Below are positions 32,298-40,588 of a DNA stretch of 64,000 nucleotides, one piece after another (within the stretch, counting starts at the first letter, position 1; each line of letters starts with the position of its first letter). The translations under genes were made by a program, and so were the position numbers. Location: NCBI GenBank assembly GCA_963529855.1, contig CAURZK010000004.1, positions 1-64,000 on the forward strand. The letters run 5' to 3'. The DNA is from 34-65-8 sp963529855. Lineage in GTDB: Bacteria; Pseudomonadota; Alphaproteobacteria; Sphingomonadales; Sphingomonadaceae. A model generated the notes under the pieces. It saw only the letters and a program-made list of their open reading frames with translations. It did no database searches and was not told the DNA's origin.

Positions 32298-33004
32298 TGG
32301 CCGACGAGCTGGTCCACCGCGAACAGCTTTCGCCCAACTTCGACGAGCGGGCGCTGCCGATCACCATGGCGGTGCTCCACTATACCGAAATGAAGCCGGT
32401 CGAGACCGCGCTGTCCCGCCTGTGCGACCCCGAGGCCAAGGTCAGCGCGCATTACCTGATTACCGAAGCGGGCGAAGTGATCCGCCTCGTGCCGGAAGAC
32501 AAGCGCGCCTGGCACGCCGGGCAATCGTACTGGCGCGGGCACAAGGACGTGAACTCGGCCAGTATCGGGATCGAGCTCGACCATCCGGGCCATGCGTTGG
32601 GCTATCGCGGGTTCGCCGATGCGCAGATCGATGCGCTGGTGCCGCTGCTCCACCGGATCGTGCGTGACCACGACATTCCGCGCGCCAACGTGGTTGGTCA
32701 TTCCGATGTCGCGCCCGCGCGCAAGGTCGATCCGGGCGAGCTGTTCCCGTGGGACCGGCTGGCGCAGTACAAGCTGTGCCTGCCGCGGCCCGACAAACTG
32801 GAGCAGGGCGACCCGTTCGACAACGACGCGGCGTTCTACCTCGCGCTGGAACGGTTCGGTTACGACATCACGGACGGGCGCAAGGCGGTCGAGGCATTCC
32901 AGCGGCGCTGGCGCCCGGAACGGATCGATGGCGAGATCGACGGGCAGGTCCGGGCGATCCTGTTCCGATTGCTCTTGGATCGCGACCAGGGACGGACTAG
33001 ATAG
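32297..33004 (+). CDS. N-acetylmuramoyl-L-alanine amidase (AmpD/AmiD-like)
   Basis: This 235-residue protein belongs to the amidase_2 family. The probable zinc ligands include His28 (MAVLHYTEM) and the His in VVGHSDVAPARKVDPG. SASIGIELDHPG is the conserved central motif. A short C-terminal peptidoglycan-binding-like region follows (EAFQRRWRPERIDGEID). No signal peptide is seen, so it may be a cytoplasmic recycling enzyme like AmpD rather than a periplasmic AmiD. The ATG overlaps the chpT stop by one base. The rnpB gene begins 7 bases after its stop. Confidence 0.88.
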   Translation: MADELVHREQLSPNFDERALPITMAVLHYTEMKPVETALSRLCDPEAKVSAHYLITEAGEVIRLVPEDKRAWHAGQSYWRGHKDVNSASIGIELDHPGHALGYRGFADAQIDALVPLLHRIVRDHDIPRANVVGHSDVAPARKVDPGELFPWDRLAQYKLCLPRPDKLEQGDPFDNDAAFYLALERFGYDITDGRKAVEAFQRRWRPERIDGEIDGQVRAILFRLLLDRDQGRTR

Positions 33005-33010
33005 CGGGCG

Positions 33011-33410
33011 CCAGGGGGCCGGGCAGCCGCGAGCGCGCATGCGTTCGAGGAAAGTCCGGGCTCCACGATAGCAAGGGTGGCGGGTAACGCCCGCCGTGGG
33101 CAACCACAGGGAAAGTGCCACAGAGAGCAGACCGCCGATGGCTCCATCCGGAGCACAGGCAAGGGTGAAAGGGTGCGGCAAGAGCGCACCGGGGTTCTGG
33201 CAACAGCGCCCGCATGGCAAACCCCACCCGGAGCAAGGCCGAATAGGGATCCCGCGTTTCTTCGGAGACAGGGTGCTTCGCCCCAGAGGATCCGGGTTGG
33301 CTGCTGGAGCCGCGGAGCGATCCGCGGCCTAGATGAATGGCTGCCCTCGCGGGGCTGGTGCCTTACGGCAAACCGCCCGCGAGACAGAACCCGGCTTACA
33401 GGCCCCCTGG
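33011..33410 (+). ncRNA. rnpB: RNase P RNA (bacterial class A)
   Basis: The catalytic RNA of RNase P, which matures tRNA 5' ends. The conserved regions are in order: GAGGAAAGTCCGGGCTCCAC from 33047, AGGGAAAGTGCCACAGA near 33110, GGCAAACCCCACCCGGAGCA near 33217, TAGATGAATGG near 33331, and ACAGAACCCGGCTTAC at 33384-33399. The ends pair: CCAGGGGGCC at 33011-33020 with GGCCCCCTGG at 33401-33410. Exact ends are inferred from this pairing. The gene is squeezed between the amidase stop (33004) and the ugd stop (33414). Confidence 0.96.
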
Positions 33411-33413
33411 CAA

Positions 33414-34724
33414 TTACCCCCGGCCGACGCTGACGTACGTGAACCCGGCGGCCTTCATGTCGGCAGGCTTGTAAATGTTCCTGAGGTCGACCAGCACCGG
33501 CGCCTTGGCAATCTGCTTGATCCGGGCAAAGTCGAGCGCGCGGAACGCATCCCATTCGGTCACGATCACCACCGCATCGGCACCTTTGATCGCGGCATAG
33601 GGGCTGTCGCACATCGTGACCTGCGGCATCAGCGGCCTTGCCTGCTCCATGCCTTCCGGGTCGTAGGCGGCGAGGGCGACGCCGCTGTCGGCCAGCGCCT
33701 GGGCAATGGCGATCGACGGGCTGTCGCGCATGTCGTCAGTGTTGGGCTTGAAGGTCAAGCCGAGCAGCGCGACCTTCTTGCCGCGCGCCTCGCCGGCGCC
33801 GCCCAGCGCTTCGATCACCTTGCGACCCATCGCGCGCTTGCGGCTCTCGTTGACGTTCGCGACCGCCTCAACGATCCGCACCGGGCTGTCGTAGTCCTCG
33901 GCAGTCTTGAGCAGCGCCAGCGTATCCTTCGGGAAGCACGAACCGCCATAGCCGGGCCCGGCATGGAGAAACTTCGACCCGATCCGCTTGTCGCTGCCGA
34001 TCCCGCGCGCCACGTCCTGCACGTCCGCGCCCACTTTTTCGCACAGGTCCGCCATCTCGTTGATGAAGGTGATCTTGGTCGCGAGAAAAGCGTTGGCGGC
34101 GTACTTGATCAGCTCGCTCGACCGGCGGCTGGTAAAAAGGATCGGCGATTCGTTGAGAAACAGCGGGCGATAGACCTCGCGCATCACTTCGCGCCCGAAC
34201 TCGTCCTCGGTCCCGATGACGATGCGGTCGGGCCGCTTGAAGTCGCCGATGGCAGCGCCTTCGCGCAGGAATTCGGGATTGGAGACGACGGCCATCCGGT
34301 ATTTCGTGCCGCTTTCGGCCAGAATGCGCTCGACCTCGTCGCCTGTGCCAACGGGTACGGTTGATTTTGTCACCACCACTGCATCGCCGGCCAGCTTCTC
34401 GCCGATTTCGCGGGCGACAGCATGGACGTAGGACAAGTCGGCATGACCATCGCCCCGGCGACTGGGCGTGCCCACGGCGATGAAGATCGCTTTCGCACCG
34501 CGGATGCCCTCGGCAAAGTCGGTGGTGAACGACAGCCGACCCGCCTTCACGTTGGTATCGACCAGCGTGTCGAGGCCAGGCTCGTAAATCGGCATGACCC
34601 CGCGATGGAGCGCGTCGATCTTGTTTTGGTCCCTGTCGATGCAGACGACCTCGTGACCGAAATCCGCCAGGCATGCACCGGAAACCAGGCCGACATAGCC
34701 TGATCCAACCATCGCGATTTTCAT
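33414..34724 (-). CDS. ugd: UDP-glucose 6-dehydrogenase
   Basis: This enzyme oxidises UDP-glucose to UDP-glucuronate, a precursor of surface polysaccharides. The N-terminal Rossmann motif is VGSGYVGLVSGACLA (residues 6-20). The catalytic Cys263 lies in GPGYGGSCFPKD. The 436-residue length and the C-terminal GLTFKPNTDDMRDSPS are typical. It lies 5 bases downstream of a PPP phosphatase gene, so they are probably co-transcribed. The stop codon is 3 bases from the 3' end of rnpB, converging. Confidence 0.95.
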   Translation of the reverse strand: MKIAMVGSGYVGLVSGACLADFGHEVVCIDRDQNKIDALHRGVMPIYEPGLDTLVDTNVKAGRLSFTTDFAEGIRGAKAIFIAVGTPSRRGDGHADLSYVHAVAREIGEKLAGDAVVVTKSTVPVGTGDEVERILAESGTKYRMAVVSNPEFLREGAAIGDFKRPDRIVIGTEDEFGREVMREVYRPLFLNESPILFTSRRSSELIKYAANAFLATKITFINEMADLCEKVGADVQDVARGIGSDKRIGSKFLHAGPGYGGSCFPKDTLALLKTAEDYDSPVRIVEAVANVNESRKRAMGRKVIEALGGAGEARGKKVALLGLTFKPNTDDMRDSPSIAIAQALADSGVALAAYDPEGMEQARPLMPQVTMCDSPYAAIKGADAVVIVTEWDAFRALDFARIKQIAKAPVLVDLRNIYKPADMKAAGFTYVSVGRG

Positions 34725-34729
34725 GCAGA

Positions 34730-35527
34730 TCAGCCCCTGTTGTGGATGGTGATTGCGCCGTTCTGTTCGACGGCCTGGATGACGCGGCGTTCGGTGCCTA
34801 CCAAAACGAGCGCGGTCAACTTGCCTGTCCTGAAAGCACCCGTATCGATCCCGATCCGGTTATGCTGTTCATCGACGTCGTCGAAAATCGTATGGCCATG
34901 CACGACCACGTGGGAATGCGCGTGGGGGTAGCGCAGGAAGGAGTCCCGAATCCAGATCATGTCGTGGCGCTGCTGGTCGGACAGCGGCACTTCGGGCGCG
35001 ATGCCGGCGTGGACGAACAGGTAATCGCCAAGCTCGACGTATTCCTCGAACGAGGAGAGGAATTCTCGGTCGGCCTTCGGTACGACCTGGTGGATAAGGT
35101 CCTGCAGTTCCTCGAGCGAGGTCTGGTTGTAGATATCCTCGTCGATCCCGTAGCTCAGGATCGTCTCGCGGCCACCGTGGCGCACGAACTGGCGCAGAAC
35201 CGACCGATCGTTGAACGATTCGAGGAACATTTCCTCGTGATTGCCCGCCAGGATACGGACGCGGCGGCGCTGCTGCCACTGGCGGGCAAGATCGACCACT
35301 TGCGCACTTTCCGGTCCGCGATCGATCAGGTCGCCCAGAAGGATGACCGTGGTCTCACCTTGGGTGGGCGCTGCTGCATCGTCGGCGTCGATCGCTTCAA
35401 CAAGCGGCGCAAACAGGTCGAGACGCCCGTGAATATCGCCGACCACGTACGCGCGCTCACCCGCGGGAAGCGCAGGTTTCGGAGCCTCGCGGCGGGATCG
35501 GAAGAGTTGGCGTAGCGGTTGGAACAT
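34730..35527 (-). CDS. PPP-family serine/threonine phosphatase-like metallophosphoesterase
   Basis: This 265-residue protein has the PPP family motifs in order: VVGDIHGRLDL, LLGDLIDRGPES, ILAGNHEEMF, LFVHAGIAPEVP and VVVHGHTI. These hold two metal ions. It resembles bacterial PrpA/PrpB-type and ApaH-like phosphatases. The substrate could be a phosphoprotein or a small phosphorylated molecule. It is the gene before ugd on the same strand, 5 bases apart, hinting at a role in surface polysaccharide metabolism or its control. Confidence 0.87.
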   Translation of the reverse strand: MFQPLRQLFRSRREAPKPALPAGERAYVVGDIHGRLDLFAPLVEAIDADDAAAPTQGETTVILLGDLIDRGPESAQVVDLARQWQQRRRVRILAGNHEEMFLESFNDRSVLRQFVRHGGRETILSYGIDEDIYNQTSLEELQDLIHQVVPKADREFLSSFEEYVELGDYLFVHAGIAPEVPLSDQQRHDMIWIRDSFLRYPHAHSHVVVHGHTIFDDVDEQHNRIGIDTGAFRTGKLTALVLVGTERRVIQAVEQNGAITIHNRG

Positions 35528-35797
35528 CTGTCTGCGTGAATTTAGGGATTGTCAGCGCCGCCGCATAGGCTTGCCGGGCCGCGCGTTCAACCGCCGGGCC
35601 GGGCCGGGTTTGGTATGCGGTGATGCGCAAATTCAACATTCGCCGGGCCTGCGCAACAGGCGGCAGCAATTTCTCTTGTGCGATGCAGCATGATTGTGCA
35701 CCTTTGTTGCGCTTTTACCCGAGGGCGCACAGCAAACGAGGCGCGCCGGTAGATGCGCAGGTGGGACGAAGCACACTCAAACCCAAGGAAGTTTGTC

Positions 35798-36544
35798 ATG
35801 CTCACGTCCATCCGCGGCCTTGCGGCCGCCTTTCTTTTCACTCTTTCTGCCGCCGCGAGCCCCGCGTTCGCGCAGGACGAGGCCGAATCGACCAGCGAAT
35901 TCGAATTGTCCGGCAATGCCGCCCTCGTCAGTGAATACCGGTTTCGCGGCGTAGATCTCTCCGGCGGTGATATTGCTGTCCAGGGCGGCGTGGACGTGGT
36001 CCATTCGTCCGGCTTCTATGTCGGGGCCTGGGGATCTTCGATCGATGAGGACACCGTCGGCTTCGGTCACACCGAAGTCGATGTCTATGGCGGCTGGAGC
36101 GGCAGTCTGACCGATGGCCTGGCACTGGACGTCGGCGTGATCGGGTACCTCTATCCCAATGCCGGGCCTGGCGATTTCGACTATGTCGAATTCTACAGCT
36201 CGCTCTCGACGACGCTTGGTCCGGTCGGGGCGGAATTCGGCGTGGCCTATGCACCGGAGCAGGATTCGCTCGGCGGGACGGACAACCTTTACCTCTTCAC
36301 CGATGTCAGCGCCGCCATCCCCGGCACGCCGGTTACGCTGACCGGGCACCTGGGCTATACCGACGGCTTCCTCACCTTCACCGACGACAGCAAGGCGTTC
36401 GACTGGTCGATCGGAGCCGAGGCAGCGATCGGCGGGCCGTTGACTCTGGGCGTGGCCTATGTGGGGGCAGAGGGCGACATTGCCCCGCCGGCCTATGACT
36501 TCGTCGACGATGCAGTCGTGGTAACGCTGAGCGCCAGCTTCTGA
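35798..36544 (+). CDS. TorF-family putative porin
   Basis: This 248-residue outer-membrane protein has a signal peptide (ending in SPAFAQ) and the TorF/Gcw_chp signature near the start (NAALVSEYRFRGVDLSGGD). Repeated beta strands follow, and it ends in aromatic Phe (VVTLSASF). Members of this family (TIGR02001) are proposed to form outer-membrane channels, and are often linked with nitrogen-regulatory or thiol genes; neither is here. The ATG at 35798 is preceded by AAGGAAGTTTGTC. The 270 bases upstream hold no gene. Confidence 0.87.
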   Translation: MLTSIRGLAAAFLFTLSAAASPAFAQDEAESTSEFELSGNAALVSEYRFRGVDLSGGDIAVQGGVDVVHSSGFYVGAWGSSIDEDTVGFGHTEVDVYGGWSGSLTDGLALDVGVIGYLYPNAGPGDFDYVEFYSSLSTTLGPVGAEFGVAYAPEQDSLGGTDNLYLFTDVSAAIPGTPVTLTGHLGYTDGFLTFTDDSKAFDWSIGAEAAIGGPLTLGVAYVGAEGDIAPPAYDFVDDAVVVTLSASF

Positions 36545-36552
36545 TCGGTTGA

Positions 36553-36580
36553 TCGACCCGCGCGCGCAGGCGCGGGTCGA
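36553..36580. terminator. hairpin between convergent genes
   Basis: TCGACCCGCGC (36553-36563) pairs perfectly with GCGCGGGTCGA (36570-36580). It lies between the porin stop and the SIMPL stop and could end both transcripts. Confidence 0.6.
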
Positions 36581-36582
36581 TG

Positions 36583-37341
36583 TCAGGTCAGCGAGAAGGC
36601 GACCGTGGTGACCACGCGAACTTTCTTGTACGGCGAATCCGCAACGCCCCAGTTGGCACTTTCGCCGTCGCGTCCCTCGATGGTGAAATACCCCTGCGTC
36701 GCATCGCGTATGGCGCCCAACCCGGCGCCGCTATCCTTGGCGAATTGTTCCGCCGCGGCGCGCGCATCCTTGGTTGCTTCCGCCACCATCGCCGGCTTGA
36801 TGTCGTTGAGCCCGGTGAAGGTGTAGGCCATCCCCGACCCCTCTTCCAGGAACACCTCGCGGTTGACCAGTTCGAATTGGCGCGCGACTGCGCGCTGGGC
36901 GCGCGCGATGTCGTTGGTGCGCAGCGCGAGACGCTGGCGCACGGTGTAGACTGTCGACCCGTCGGACATCGTCGTCGTCGAGACGTTCGCGCCGGTCGGC
37001 TGCAGCGCTTCGTCCGGGAACCCGAGCTCGGAAAAGAATGCTTCGATGGCGCTGGTATCGGCGCGCACTTTTTCCTGGGCCGAGGCCAACGTGCCAGCCG
37101 TGGCCGAATAGCTGATCGTCCAGGTCGCAAGATCCGCGGTGACGTCGCGTTCGGCCAGACCGCGGACGGTCACCGCACGCTCCGCCTCCTTTGCGCGCAG
37201 CAGCCCGTTGCCGAGCAGATATCCCCCGACGATCAGCCCGAACGCACCAATGGCCGCCGTTCCGAACCAGCGAAGGGTTGCGGGGTCACGCCAGAAATTC
37301 CTTGTGTCGGCGCCGGGCAGCGCCACATCATCCTCTTTCAT
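36583..37341 (-). CDS. SIMPL domain (DUF541) membrane-anchored protein
   Basis: This 252-residue protein has one N-terminal membrane helix (about residues 27-44, FGTAAIGAFGLIVGGYLL) and a SIMPL domain that begins at AVTVRGLAERDVTADLATW. The C-terminal part has KPAMVAEATKDARAAAEQFA, also typical. The family includes BP26/YggE-like periplasmic proteins, implicated in oxidative stress and, in some cases, in channel-like rings. It faces the TorF gene and is divergent from gloA. Confidence 0.82.
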   Translation of the reverse strand: MKEDDVALPGADTRNFWRDPATLRWFGTAAIGAFGLIVGGYLLGNGLLRAKEAERAVTVRGLAERDVTADLATWTISYSATAGTLASAQEKVRADTSAIEAFFSELGFPDEALQPTGANVSTTTMSDGSTVYTVRQRLALRTNDIARAQRAVARQFELVNREVFLEEGSGMAYTFTGLNDIKPAMVAEATKDARAAAEQFAKDSGAGLGAIRDATQGYFTIEGRDGESANWGVADSPYKKVRVVTTVAFSLT

Positions 37342-37419
37342 CGCTCAGTCCTCCACCGTCCGACGATGCGACGAATTGTGCAAATATATCGATGAACCGT
37401 TTTTGAATGAGGCCTCCCA

Positions 37420-37857
37420 ATGGCGAAATACCTTCACACCATGATCCGCGTGACCGACCCCGATGCCACGGTCGCATTCTTCGAAATGATCGGGCTGAAG
37501 GAAGTTCGCCGGTTCGATAACGAAGGGGGGCGGTTCACGCTGATCTTCCTCGCCGCACCCGGGCAGGAAGGGGTGGCCGAGGTCGAATTGACTTACAACT
37601 GGCCGCCCGCAGATGGCAGCCCTGCCGAAGTGTATGATGGCGGGCGCAACTTCGGTCACCTGGCGTACCGGGTCGACGATATCTACGCCACCTGCCAGCG
37701 GCTGATGGATGCCGGCGTGACCATCAATCGCCCTCCGCGCGACGGGCACATGGCATTCGTCCGCTCGCCCGATGGCATTTCGGTCGAATTGCTTCAGGAA
37801 GGCTATCTGCCGCCGCAGGAACCCTGGGCCAGCATGCCCAATACCGGCACTTGGTAA
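37420..37857 (+). CDS. gloA: lactoylglutathione lyase (glyoxalase I)
   Basis: GloA converts the hemithioacetal of methylglyoxal and glutathione to lactoylglutathione. The four metal ligands are His6 (YLHTMIRV), Glu56 (VEVELTYN region), His80 (NFGHLAYRV) and Glu123 (ISVELLQ). The 145-residue length is normal for the nickel-type bacterial enzyme. The ATG at 37420 is preceded by GAATGAGGCCTCCCA. It is convergent with nhaA, four bases apart. Confidence 0.95.
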   Translation: MAKYLHTMIRVTDPDATVAFFEMIGLKEVRRFDNEGGRFTLIFLAAPGQEGVAEVELTYNWPPADGSPAEVYDGGRNFGHLAYRVDDIYATCQRLMDAGVTINRPPRDGHMAFVRSPDGISVELLQEGYLPPQEPWASMPNTGTW

Positions 37858-37861
37858 GGCC

Positions 37862-39076
37862 TCACTCCACCAGGCCGCGCCGGTCGTCGGTCGGCTTGGT
37901 GGTCAGGCGCAGGATGAGATACCCGACGATCGCCGAGATCAGCGAACCACACAGGGTGCCGATCTTGGCTTCGTCGATCAGCTCGCGATTTCCGGGGAAG
38001 GCCAGCTCGCCGATGAACAGCGACATTGTGAAGCCGATCCCACACAGCAGCGAAATGCCCCAAATTTCCGCCATGCGCGCACCGTGGGGTCGCGGCGCGA
38101 AACCGATCTTGTCGGCAGCATAGACCGCGCCGAAAATGCCGATCTGCTTGCCAAGGAACAGCCCCGCCGCAATCGCCACCGGGAGCGGCGCCAGCAGGCC
38201 TTCCGTCCCGATGCCGGTGAGGTTCACCCCAGCATTGGCAAACCCGAAGATCGGCACGATCAAATAGGCGCTCCAGGGTGCAAGGGTATGCTCAAGTCGT
38301 TCGAGCATCGTATCATCGTCCTTGCCAACCATTGGTATGGTTAGCGCCGCGACGACGCCGGCAATCGTGGCGTGGACACCGGAGTTGAGCACCAGGAACC
38401 ACAGCACCAGCGCCAGCAGCAGATAGGGCCATAGCGCCGTGACCTTGGCCCGGTTCATCGCGTACATGGCGCCCGCGACGAGCAGTCCGCCAATCAGCCA
38501 GCCAAGTTCGATGTCGGCAGTATAGGCGACCGCGATCACCAGCACTGCGCCGATATCGTCCACGATCGCGACAGTCAGCAGGAACAGGCGCAGCGACGCA
38601 GGAACGCGGCTACCCAGCAGGCCGAGAACACCCATGGCAAAGGCGATGTCGGTCGCTGCAGGAATGGCCCAGCCGCGCGCGAGTTGCGGGTCGGCATCGC
38701 CAACGAAGAAGAAGTAGACTGCAGCCGGCACCACCATGCCCGCGACTGCCGCCAGGATCGGCAACCTGCGCTGTTCCGCGCTGGACAGTTGCCCTTCGAT
38801 CCATTCGCGCTTCACTTCCAGCCCCACGACGAAGAAGAACACCGCCATCAGCCCGTCGTTGATCCAGTAGTGAAGGCTGGCGAGCTTTGGGATCGGGGTC
38901 CAGCCCAGCTTGCCGTTGAACAGGTCGTCGTAAGCCGCGCCAAGGGGCGAATTGGCGACTGCCATTGCGCCCACGGCCACCAGGATCAGTAATATTCCTG
39001 CCGACGCATCGCCCACGAACAGTGCCCGCACGGGCGCGAAGAAAGATTTCAGCGGGGAATTTGCGGTGTCAGCCAT
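37862..39076 (-). CDS. nhaA: Na+/H+ antiporter NhaA
   Basis: NhaA exchanges sodium for protons to handle salt and alkaline stress. The 404-residue protein has about twelve hydrophobic segments. The key aspartates lie in AIPAATDIAFAMGVLGLLG and AIVDDIGAVLVIAVAYTADI, which match the paired-Asp site in the fifth membrane helix region. The N terminus PLKSFFAPVRALFVGDASAGI is typical. It is divergent from the NfrB-like gene, with 79 bases between. Confidence 0.95.
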   Translation of the reverse strand: MADTANSPLKSFFAPVRALFVGDASAGILLILVAVGAMAVANSPLGAAYDDLFNGKLGWTPIPKLASLHYWINDGLMAVFFFVVGLEVKREWIEGQLSSAEQRRLPILAAVAGMVVPAAVYFFFVGDADPQLARGWAIPAATDIAFAMGVLGLLGSRVPASLRLFLLTVAIVDDIGAVLVIAVAYTADIELGWLIGGLLVAGAMYAMNRAKVTALWPYLLLALVLWFLVLNSGVHATIAGVVAALTIPMVGKDDDTMLERLEHTLAPWSAYLIVPIFGFANAGVNLTGIGTEGLLAPLPVAIAAGLFLGKQIGIFGAVYAADKIGFAPRPHGARMAEIWGISLLCGIGFTMSLFIGELAFPGNRELIDEAKIGTLCGSLISAIVGYLILRLTTKPTDDRRGLVE

Positions 39077-39155
39077 CCAGCCTCAGTCCCCGAAATGTTT
39101 GTCCGTTGCAAGGGCGCAACATTGTGGTTAATCAGCTTTTCGGGGGGTCGCGCCT

Positions 39156-40556
39156 TTGCAATCAAGCCAGTTCTCGGCGTTCGAATGGCTCGTGCTGGTG
39201 CAGCACGAATTGCTTCTTTTTGCTGCGATTTTCTTCCTCGTTGGTGCTTTCGACGAACTCGTGGTCGACCTTGTCTGGTTGTGGCTGCGTTTGACGGGCC
39301 GCGCGCGCGAACACACGGTTCCGGATGATCTTGCCAACGCTGCGACACTGGAAGGCCAAGCGGCGGTGTTCATCCCGGCCTGGGGCGAGGCTGCTGTCGT
39401 CGGAACTACGGTCAGGTACCTGCTGAGCGTCTGGCGGCAAGATAGCCTGCGCCTTTACGTGGGCTGCTATCCCAACGATCTCGCTACGCTGGCGGCGGTC
39501 AGTGCGGCGGCGGGCGGCGATCGGCGGCTGCGCATTGTCGTGCATGATCGGCACGGGCCGACCACCAAGGCCGATTGCCTGAACCGCCTCTATCGCGCGC
39601 TGGAGATTGACGAGGCGCGGCAGGGGCATTGTGCGCGTATGGTCGTGCTGCACGACGCGGAAGACATGGTCGATCCTGCCGCCTTGCCACTGCTCGACCG
39701 GGCCATTGCCCGGGCGGACATGGTGCAATTGCCGGTCCTGCCGATGCCGCAGGCTCAATCGCGCTGGATCGGCAGCCATTACCTCGAGGAATTCGCCGAA
39801 GCGCACGGCAAGACCATGCTTGTGCGCGACGCCTTGGGGGCGAGCGTACCGCTCGCCGGTGTGGGCTGTGCTCTGGCGCGGCCAACGCTGGAAGGGCTGG
39901 CCCGTCAAAACGGAGGCAACCCCTTTGCCGCCGATTGCCTGACGGAAGACTACGAGCTTGGCGTCGGCATCGGTTCGACCGGCGGCAGGTCGCGGTTCCT
40001 GCGCTACCGTACGGATTGCGGCAGGCTGGTTGCCACGCGGGCCTATTTTCCTGCAACCATCGAGCAGGCAGTGCGGCAGAAGACCCGGTGGATTCACGGG
40101 ATCGCGTTCCAGAGCTGGGATCGGCTCGGCTGGCGCGCGCATCCGACCGATTTCTGGATGCGGCTACGCGACCGTCGGGGCCCGTTGACTTCGCTCGTAT
40201 TGGCGGTTGCTTACCTGCTGCTGCTTGTCTTCGGGCTCAGTTGGGTGCTTACCCTTGTCGGGCTGGGCGAGCCGATAGCGCTTTCGCCGCTGGTGGTGGG
40301 GGTTCTGGCGGCCAATTTCGCCAGTCTGATCTGGCGCACATTCATGCGGTTCGGCTTCACCGCGCGAGAATATGGATGGCGGGAAGGGCTGTGGGCGGTG
40401 GCGCGCATTCCCGTGACGAATGTCATCGCGATGATAGCCGGGCGGCGGGCACTGGCAGCGTATATCCAAACCCTGCGCGGACATGCGGCCGTGTGGGACA
40501 AGACCGAGCACGATTCCCATCCTGTCACGTTCAAACTTGCGAGCGCGCCGGTTTGA
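39156..40556 (+). CDS. NfrB-like membrane glycosyltransferase (family 2 fold)
   Basis: This 466-residue protein has an N-terminal membrane segment (ELLLFAAIFFLVGAFDELVV), a family-2 type catalytic domain and a C-terminal membrane region. Catalytic motifs are LHDAEDMVDPAA, CLTEDYELG and QKTRWIHGIAFQ (a QxxRW-type motif). This layout matches NfrB, the inner-membrane part of the E. coli phage N4 receptor, which is now linked to an exopolysaccharide. E. coli NfrB is larger because of an extra C-terminal c-di-GMP-binding domain that is not seen here. The start could be this ATG or earlier. The next gene starts 32 bases after its stop and looks like its outer partner. Confidence 0.8.
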   Translation: MQSSQFSAFEWLVLVQHELLLFAAIFFLVGAFDELVVDLVWLWLRLTGRAREHTVPDDLANAATLEGQAAVFIPAWGEAAVVGTTVRYLLSVWRQDSLRLYVGCYPNDLATLAAVSAAAGGDRRLRIVVHDRHGPTTKADCLNRLYRALEIDEARQGHCARMVVLHDAEDMVDPAALPLLDRAIARADMVQLPVLPMPQAQSRWIGSHYLEEFAEAHGKTMLVRDALGASVPLAGVGCALARPTLEGLARQNGGNPFAADCLTEDYELGVGIGSTGGRSRFLRYRTDCGRLVATRAYFPATIEQAVRQKTRWIHGIAFQSWDRLGWRAHPTDFWMRLRDRRGPLTSLVLAVAYLLLLVFGLSWVLTLVGLGEPIALSPLVVGVLAANFASLIWRTFMRFGFTAREYGWREGLWAVARIPVTNVIAMIAGRRALAAYIQTLRGHAAVWDKTEHDSHPVTFKLASAPV

Positions 40557-40588
40557 CCTTGTCGGCACGCAAACCGGGAGCGCCGCTG

